DNA of 10,000 bases from assembly GCA_034096865.1 (NCBI GenBank), contig JAWQFJ010026848.1:1-10000 (forward strand). The letters are read 5' to 3'. Origin of the DNA: Theodoxus fluviatilis. Its lineage: Eukaryota; Mollusca; Gastropoda; Cycloneritida; Neritidae. Position numbers and translations under genes: made by a program. Under the pieces are notes generated by a model. The model searched no databases. It was not told the origin of the DNA and saw only the letters and a list, made by a program, of their open reading frames with translations. Positions 5,883-10,000 of this stretch are shown piece by piece. Within the stretch, counting starts at the first letter, position 1; each line of letters opens with the position of its first letter.

Positions 5883-5995
5883 AATATTTATGACGTGATC
5901 CGGGTGAAGGTATCTAAGGTCCCTGGAGCTGAACGCCGGAAAACGCCAGCCAAATTTCTCATCTGATTCTTGTGGCAAATGAGTTTTAGATACTT
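5883..5995 (-). CDS. Candidate internal exon, unidentified protein, minus strand
   Basis: On the minus strand a 113-bp segment after CCCATGCTAG (acceptor) reads 37 codons in phase 0 and ends at ATT|GTAAGT, a strong donor at 5882. The peptide looks like globular protein: KTHLPQESDEKFGWRFPAF followed by SSRDLRYLHPDHVINI, with balanced charge and aromatic residues. The frame extends upstream to an ATG at 6017, so the segment could also be a first exon starting there. It lies upstream, in the minus sense, of the signal-peptide exon at 3896 and is likely a different gene. I cannot name the family, and no compatible neighbouring exon was found. Confidence 0.35.
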
Positions 5996-6467
5996 CTAGC
6001 ATGGGATATGTATGCATGTGTCTGTCAGTGGGTTTATGTTTCTGTGTTCACATATTCATTACATGTACACACACATGTATACACATATTTTTATCATCAC
6101 TCTAAAGAAGAATAAAACTTTAAAACACGAATAAAAACTTACGTTGTCGTGCAATAAAAGAATCTGTTCCTTGCACTGACTAGACAAAATTCAATGCCTT
6201 AAACAACAAATTAAGTATCATATGTATCAATTGAGATACATATCTATAGATCCAACATTTGTTTTGAAGTATGCAGCTTGGTACATCCAAACATGTCAAG
6301 GGCAACCACTTTTAAAAGACATTCATGACCAACGTCAATTGAATTCTATGGAAGACAGGTGGTGATTAACATCATTTAAAATACAGGTAAAGGTAACGGC
6401 AATAAAAGCACTCTCACTCATTCTCAGGATGATTTTGGTTTTTAATTAAAAACCTACTTTCAATATT
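5996..6467. other. AT-rich stretch, nothing firmly recognised
   Basis: There are several AATAAA-like words, a short ACATGT/ACACAC-rich tract near 6060-6085, and a minus-strand donor match AAC|GTAAGT at 6143/6142. The short open segment above that donor does not join in frame to the exon at 5995. No RNA gene or mobile element was recognised. Confidence 0.4.
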
Positions 6468-6535
6468 TCAGTGTTGAAAATTATTCCTCACACAACAATT
6501 GGAAGGATGGCGATTTGAAGAAACAATATTATCAA

Positions 6536-6891
6536 GCAATACACGCCTTGAATTCCATGTGTGACACAGGAACATTCTCCAAGAATGTCCAACACCATGT
6601 CCTAATACGGTTGTTGTTTTTTTAGGTGGCCCTCCTCCAGTCCTCCTGCAGGATGTCCTTTGAGCCAAAACATCTTTTTTTAGATCCCTCCACTTAATTT
6701 TCCTATGTGCGTGGAGCAATGCCCAGCATGCTGACGTGCTTTGCAATTTCCGCCCATATTTGTGCTTTCCCTCTCACCGTAACGGTGGAGTTTAACTTGG
6801 AAAGAAGTACATTTCTTTCCAATGTGATTTCTTCCAACAGCATTTGCACCTCATAGTCTGTAAAGGCTGGTGCGCGCTTCGAGTTAGACAT
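6536..6891 (-). pseudogene. Myb/SANT-like DNA-binding domain fragment, frameshifted
   Basis: Read on the minus strand from an ATG at 6891, the frame gives MSNSKRAPAFTDYEVQMLLE, a leucine-rich helix, then GKAQIWAEIAKHVSMLGIAP and RT before a stop. This follows the usual order of Myb/SANT-like domains of the kind found beside Harbinger-type transposons and in multicopy animal genes. The next conserved piece continues in another frame: RKIKWRDLKKDV...RRTGGGPPKK (about 6705-6622). A third frame then reads MVLDILGECSCVTHGIQGV (from 6598), resembling the short conserved motif that follows the Gly-Pro stretch in this family. Two frame changes plus loss of a few residues after RT mark a decayed copy. 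The family assignment is from remembered patterns; an intron cannot be entirely excluded for the first shift. Confidence 0.65.
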
Positions 6892-7416
6892 GGCATGTGC
6901 GTACAGAGCAGACGACAGCTACACATGGCATGTGCGTACAGAGCAGACGACAGCTACAGGCTACGACAGCCAGCAGACGACAGCTACACATGGCATGTGC
7001 GTACAGAGCAGACGACAGCTAGAGCAGACGACAGCTACAGCAGACGACAGCTACAGCAGACGACAGCTACAGGCTACGACAGCTACAGCAGACGACAGCT
7101 ACACATGGCATGTGCGTACAGAGCAGACGACAGCTACAGCAGACGACAGCTACAGCAGACGACAGCTACACATGGCATGTGCGTACCGAGCAGACGACAG
7201 CTACAGCAGACGACAGCTACAGGCTACGACAGCTACAGCAGACGACAGCTACACATGGCATGTGCGTACAGAGCAGACGACAGCTACAGCAGACGACAGC
7301 TACAGCAGAAGACAGCTACAGCAGAAGACAGCTACAGCAGACGACTACAGCTACAGCAGAAGACAGCTACACATGGCATGTGCGTACGGAGCAGACGACA
7401 GCTACAGCAGACGATA
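6889..7416. repeat. Two-module minisatellite (19-mer + n x 16-mer)
   Basis: Module A is CATGGCATGTGCGTACAGA (19 bp), with starts at 6889, 6924, 6989, 7104, 7171, 7254 and 7373. Module B is GCAGACGACAGCTACA (16 bp) with small variants. Distances between A starts are 35, 65, 115, 67, 83 and 119 bp; four of the six equal 19 plus a whole number of 16s (1, 6, 3 and 4 copies of B). All three plus-strand frames stay open across much of the array because the repeat lacks stops, so the long Gln/Thr/Ser/Arg-rich frames here are not taken as genes. Confidence 0.95.
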
Positions 7417-7434
7417 GCCAAAGGCGCTGGCGCT

Positions 7435-7446
7435 AGCGCATGCGCA
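7435..7446. promoter_or_regulatory. NRF1-type site
   Basis: AGCGCATGCGCA contains the palindromic core GCGCATGCGC (7436-7445) that the NRF1 transcription factor binds in animals, usually in promoters of housekeeping genes. It sits just after the minisatellite and about 235 bp before the galactosyltransferase exon. A GGCGCTGGCGCTAGCGC context adds GC richness. Whether it serves that gene or a minus-strand one is not known. Confidence 0.4.
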
Positions 7447-7679
7447 CAAAAGAGGTTTTCCCGGGATTCCCGCGTTGCCTTTTTAGTTAGTTATTATACA
7501 CCTCTACAGTCACAACCACAACGCAACTCAACGCACATGCATAGCGAGTAACGGCTGCGAAACTTCGAAAGTATTTACTTTAGAAACTACGCCTTGCTCA
7601 TGAGGAATTTTCCTTCCTTCTCATGCATACAACCCCTGCACGTCTGGTTAACAGCCTGGCTTCTGGGAACGTCTTGCAG
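7447..7679. other. Presumed intron or upstream region of the galactosyltransferase exon
   Basis: No exon was recognised. The segment ends with a possible branchpoint (GTTAAC near 7647-7652) and the 3' splice site GTCTTGCAG at 7679. The pyrimidine tract is weak. Confidence 0.4.
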
Positions 7680-7912
7680 TGGGATCCCTATTCCCGGACC
7701 TCGTGGCCCGCTCATGGGAGGAGCTTCTCCAGCTGTTTCCGCAGGTCCAACATGGCGGCCAGTACAAACCACCTGACTGCCGGTCACGTGACCGGGTGGC
7801 TGTGGTGGTGCCCTACCGGGACCGCGAGCTCCACCTCCGTGTGCTGCTGCACTCGCTGCATCCCATTTTGCAGCGACAGCAGCAGCAGTACCGGATCATC
7901 CTCTCTGAGCCG
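7680..7912 (+). CDS. B4GALT: Beta-1,4-galactosyltransferase family, single exon
   Basis: This 233-bp exon encodes the N-terminal part of the catalytic domain of a beta-1,4-galactosyl/N-acetylgalactosaminyltransferase, a Golgi type II membrane enzyme that adds Gal or GalNAc from a UDP-sugar to terminal GlcNAc on glycans. The peptide includes VGSLFPDLVARSWEELL, then QVQHGGQYKPPDC, matching the family's GGRYxPxxC segment with its conserved cysteine. It continues RVAVVVPYRDRELHLR, matching the VAxxxPFRxR nucleotide-sugar motif, and then LHPILQRQQQQYRIILSEP, matching LHPxLQRQQxxYxIYxxxQ. The exon starts after CTTGCAG in phase 1 and ends CCG|GTAGGT in phase 0, near where the domain continues in vertebrate homologues. 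The DVD motif, the WGWGGEDDD motif and the stem are not present in the following 2 kb. A functional gene needs exons outside the window; an isolated exon copy is the alternative. Confidence 0.85.
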
Positions 7913-8050
7913 GTAGGTCCTGAGTGTCAAATACATCTGCGTGCGTCGCTCAGCCGAGTAGAAGAAAGGTGGTGAAATACACATGTGGGTTAAAGAAATT
8001 AACTAGCGTCATTAACGGCGCCCCCAAACTCAGAAAAAGACCAAAATTAA

Positions 8051-8080
<30 letters not shown>
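7913..8080. other. Presumed intron start after galactosyltransferase exon
   Basis: This begins with the donor GTAGGT at 7913. No second exon of the enzyme is seen before the trinucleotide repeat. Confidence 0.4.
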
Positions 8081-8734
<654 letters not shown>

Positions 8735-8852
8735 GTGTTTATACAGCTACGGCAATATTCACCCCCTGGTCATAGAGCCCTCTGACACAGATATTTTACC
8801 GGCACGCGACAAAAGGTGAACGTCGAGACAGGCAGTTAGCCCCTGCGCGCAA

Positions 8853-9657
8853 TCGTGACCAGCTTTCAAGTAGACACGATGTGAATGTGTGACAGTCGTG
8901 ACCCAGCTTTCAAGTAGACACGATGTGAATGTGTGACAGTCGTGACCAGCTTTCAAGTAGACACGATGTGAATGTGTAACAGTCGTGACCAGCTTTCAAG
9001 TGACAGTCGTGACCAGCTTTCAAGTAGGCACGATGTGAATGTGTGACAGTCGTGACCAGCTTTCAAGTAGACACGATGTGAATGTGTGACAGTCATGACC
9101 CAGCTTTCAAGTAGACACGATGTGAATGTGTGACAGTCATGACCCAGCTTTCAAGTAGACACGATGTGAATGTGTGACAGTCATGACCCAGCTTTCAAGT
9201 AGACACGATGTGAATGTGTGACAGTCGTGACCCAGCTTTTAAGTAGACACGATGTGAATGTGTAACAGTCGTGACCCAGCTTTCAAGTAGACACGATGTG
9301 AATGTGTGACAGTCGTGACCAGCTTTCAAGTAGACACGATGTGAATGTGTGACAGTCGTGACGCAGCTTTCAAGTAGACACGATGTGAATGTGTGACAGT
9401 CGTGACCCAGCTTTCAAGTAGACACGATGTGAATGTGTGACAGTCGTGACCAGCTTTCAAGTAGACACGATGTGAATGTGTGACAGTCGTGACTCAGCTT
9501 TCAAGTAGACACGATGTGAATGTGTGACAGTCGTGACCAGCTTTCAAGTAGACACGGTGTGAATGTGTGACAGTCGTGGCCAGCTTTCAAGTAGCCACGA
9601 TGTGAATGTGTGACAGTCGTGTCCAGCTTTCAAGTAGACACGATGTAAATGTGTGAC
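8853..9657. repeat. Minisatellite of 43/44-bp units, about 19 copies
   Basis: The unit contains AGCTTTCAAGTAGACACGAT followed by GTGAATGTGTGACAGTCGTG. AGCTTT recurs at 8861, 8905, 8948, 8991, 9015, 9058, 9102, 9146, 9190, 9234, 9278, 9321, 9365, 9409, 9452, 9496, 9539, 9582 and 9625. Spacing is 43 or 44 bp, depending on one extra base (GACC versus GACCC) at the junction, except one 24-bp step where a copy lost about 19 bp (8991-9015). Copies are about 95% alike, with changes such as CAT for CGT shared by neighbouring units, which shows local duplication. Confidence 0.97.
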
Positions 9658-9879
9658 CAGTTTTTTGTGCAACCGGAGGCATTAGTCTAATACAACATGA
9701 ATGCTTACCGACCGAGGTATTAGAGAAAACCCTTTACGATGAGAGGTGAAATTTTCGGTCGTTTGTTGAAACGAAGATAAATTACAATGGAGACGTACCT
9801 GATGGGATGCAGGGTGAATAAAAAGTCGCTAATTGTCTAATTTTTAACTTTTAAAATTCTTCAGTAGGCACAAGAACCT

Positions 9880-9893
9880 CCCCCCCCCCCCCC
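9880..9893. repeat. C14 homopolymer
   Basis: Fourteen consecutive C residues, 16 bp before a G-rich block. Length is likely variable and prone to sequencing error. Confidence 0.95.
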
Positions 9894-9909
9894 AATGTAT
9901 TTACAGGAA

Positions 9910-9947
9910 GGGGAGAGAGCGGGGGGTAAGGGGTGGGAGGTGGGGGG
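9910..9947 (+). other. G-quadruplex candidate
   Basis: G-runs of 4 (9910-9913), 6 (9921-9926), 4 (9930-9933), 3 (9935-9937) and 6 (9942-9947) with loops of 1-7 bases meet the usual four-run pattern for a G-quadruplex. The upstream C14 run could instead pair with these Gs in a hairpin. Confidence 0.7.
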
Positions 9948-10000
9948 AGCAGCAGTAAATGTGATATAAGCAGAAACAAATATGGCGTGAAAGGAGTAAA

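Larger units (their letters stand above)
9658..10000. other. Unique flank without recognised gene
   Basis: No coding exon is convincing. An acceptor-like AAAATTCTTCAG ends at 9862, but the following sequence opens with TAG in one frame and soon enters the C-run. Confidence 0.4.

Noticed and set aside
6143..6197. Minus-strand mini-exon between TTTAAG and GTAAGT
   Set aside because: The donor is good, but the only open frame (17 codons) does not join in phase to the exon at 5995, and the peptide has no recognisable features.
6844..7551. Long plus-strand frames (up to 235 codons) rich in Gln, Thr, Ser and Arg
   Set aside because: They read straight through the 19-mer/16-mer minisatellite in all three frames, because the repeat has no stops. 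Unit lengths are not multiples of three, so no frame is favoured.
7594..7787. Frames overlapping the galactosyltransferase exon on both strands
   Set aside because: They are shadows of the exon in other frames. The enzyme motifs occur only in the frame used at 7680-7912.
7782..7793. Palindromic E-box GGTCACGTGACC
   Set aside because: It lies inside the galactosyltransferase coding exon (residues around CRSRDRV), so it is probably a by-product of codons.
8853..9657. CRISPR-like array
   Set aside because: The whole unit is repeated without unique spacers, so it is a minisatellite. The same holds for 6889-7416.

Overview
The window looks like nuclear DNA from an animal, most likely a marine invertebrate and possibly a lophotrochozoan such as a mollusc. 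That guess is inference. What the sequence shows is sparse short exons with GT/AG borders, tRNA-derived SINEs, long (GT)n and (GAT)n microsatellites, two minisatellites, a decayed transposon-related Myb/SANT gene, and one exon of a beta-1,4-galactosyltransferase, an animal Golgi enzyme family. No bacterial operon, ribosome-binding-site pattern, CRISPR array or intact transposase is visible.

Layout. Bases 1-1860 form a nearly perfect inverted repeat: two arms of about 921 bp around a 17-bp spacer (923-939), differing by only two substitutions and two short indels. Each arm carries, from the centre outward, a CRE plus TATA promoter-like pair, a 96-codon open frame and a tRNA-derived SINE. The window begins inside the left arm, so the palindrome may extend further left. 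Bases 1880-3265 hold no recognised gene, but contain a CCAAT/E-box/CRE-like cluster (2576-2637) and a good minus-strand splice donor (2198-2207). A second, more diverged SINE copy lies at 3266-3507.

Bases 3454-3896 on the minus strand can be read as a small two-exon gene for a secreted peptide. Exon 1 is a convincing signal-peptide exon with strong Kozak and donor sites; exon 2 ends inside the SINE. A GC-rich promoter-like tract and a plus-strand TATA box follow (3897-4197). Between two GT microsatellites sit two plus-strand candidate exons that join in one open frame (4604-4749 and 4843-4960). A minus-strand candidate exon with a strong donor lies at 5883-5995.

Bases 6536-6891 (minus) hold a frameshifted Myb/SANT-like DNA-binding protein fragment. 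Its start codon lies inside the first unit of a two-module minisatellite (6889-7416) made of a 19-mer followed by variable numbers of 16-mers. An NRF1-type site follows, then the best-supported coding feature: a beta-1,4-galactosyltransferase exon at 7680-7912 (plus). The rest is dominated by (GAT)n DNA (about 8081-8640, inside an Asp-rich open frame), a 43/44-bp minisatellite of about 19 copies (8853-9657), and a C-run and G-quadruplex candidate near the end.

The genes do not form a visible pathway. This is a repeat-rich stretch holding fragments of several genes whose remaining exons lie outside the window or could not be recognised. All exon calls rest on reading by eye, without alignment or transcripts.
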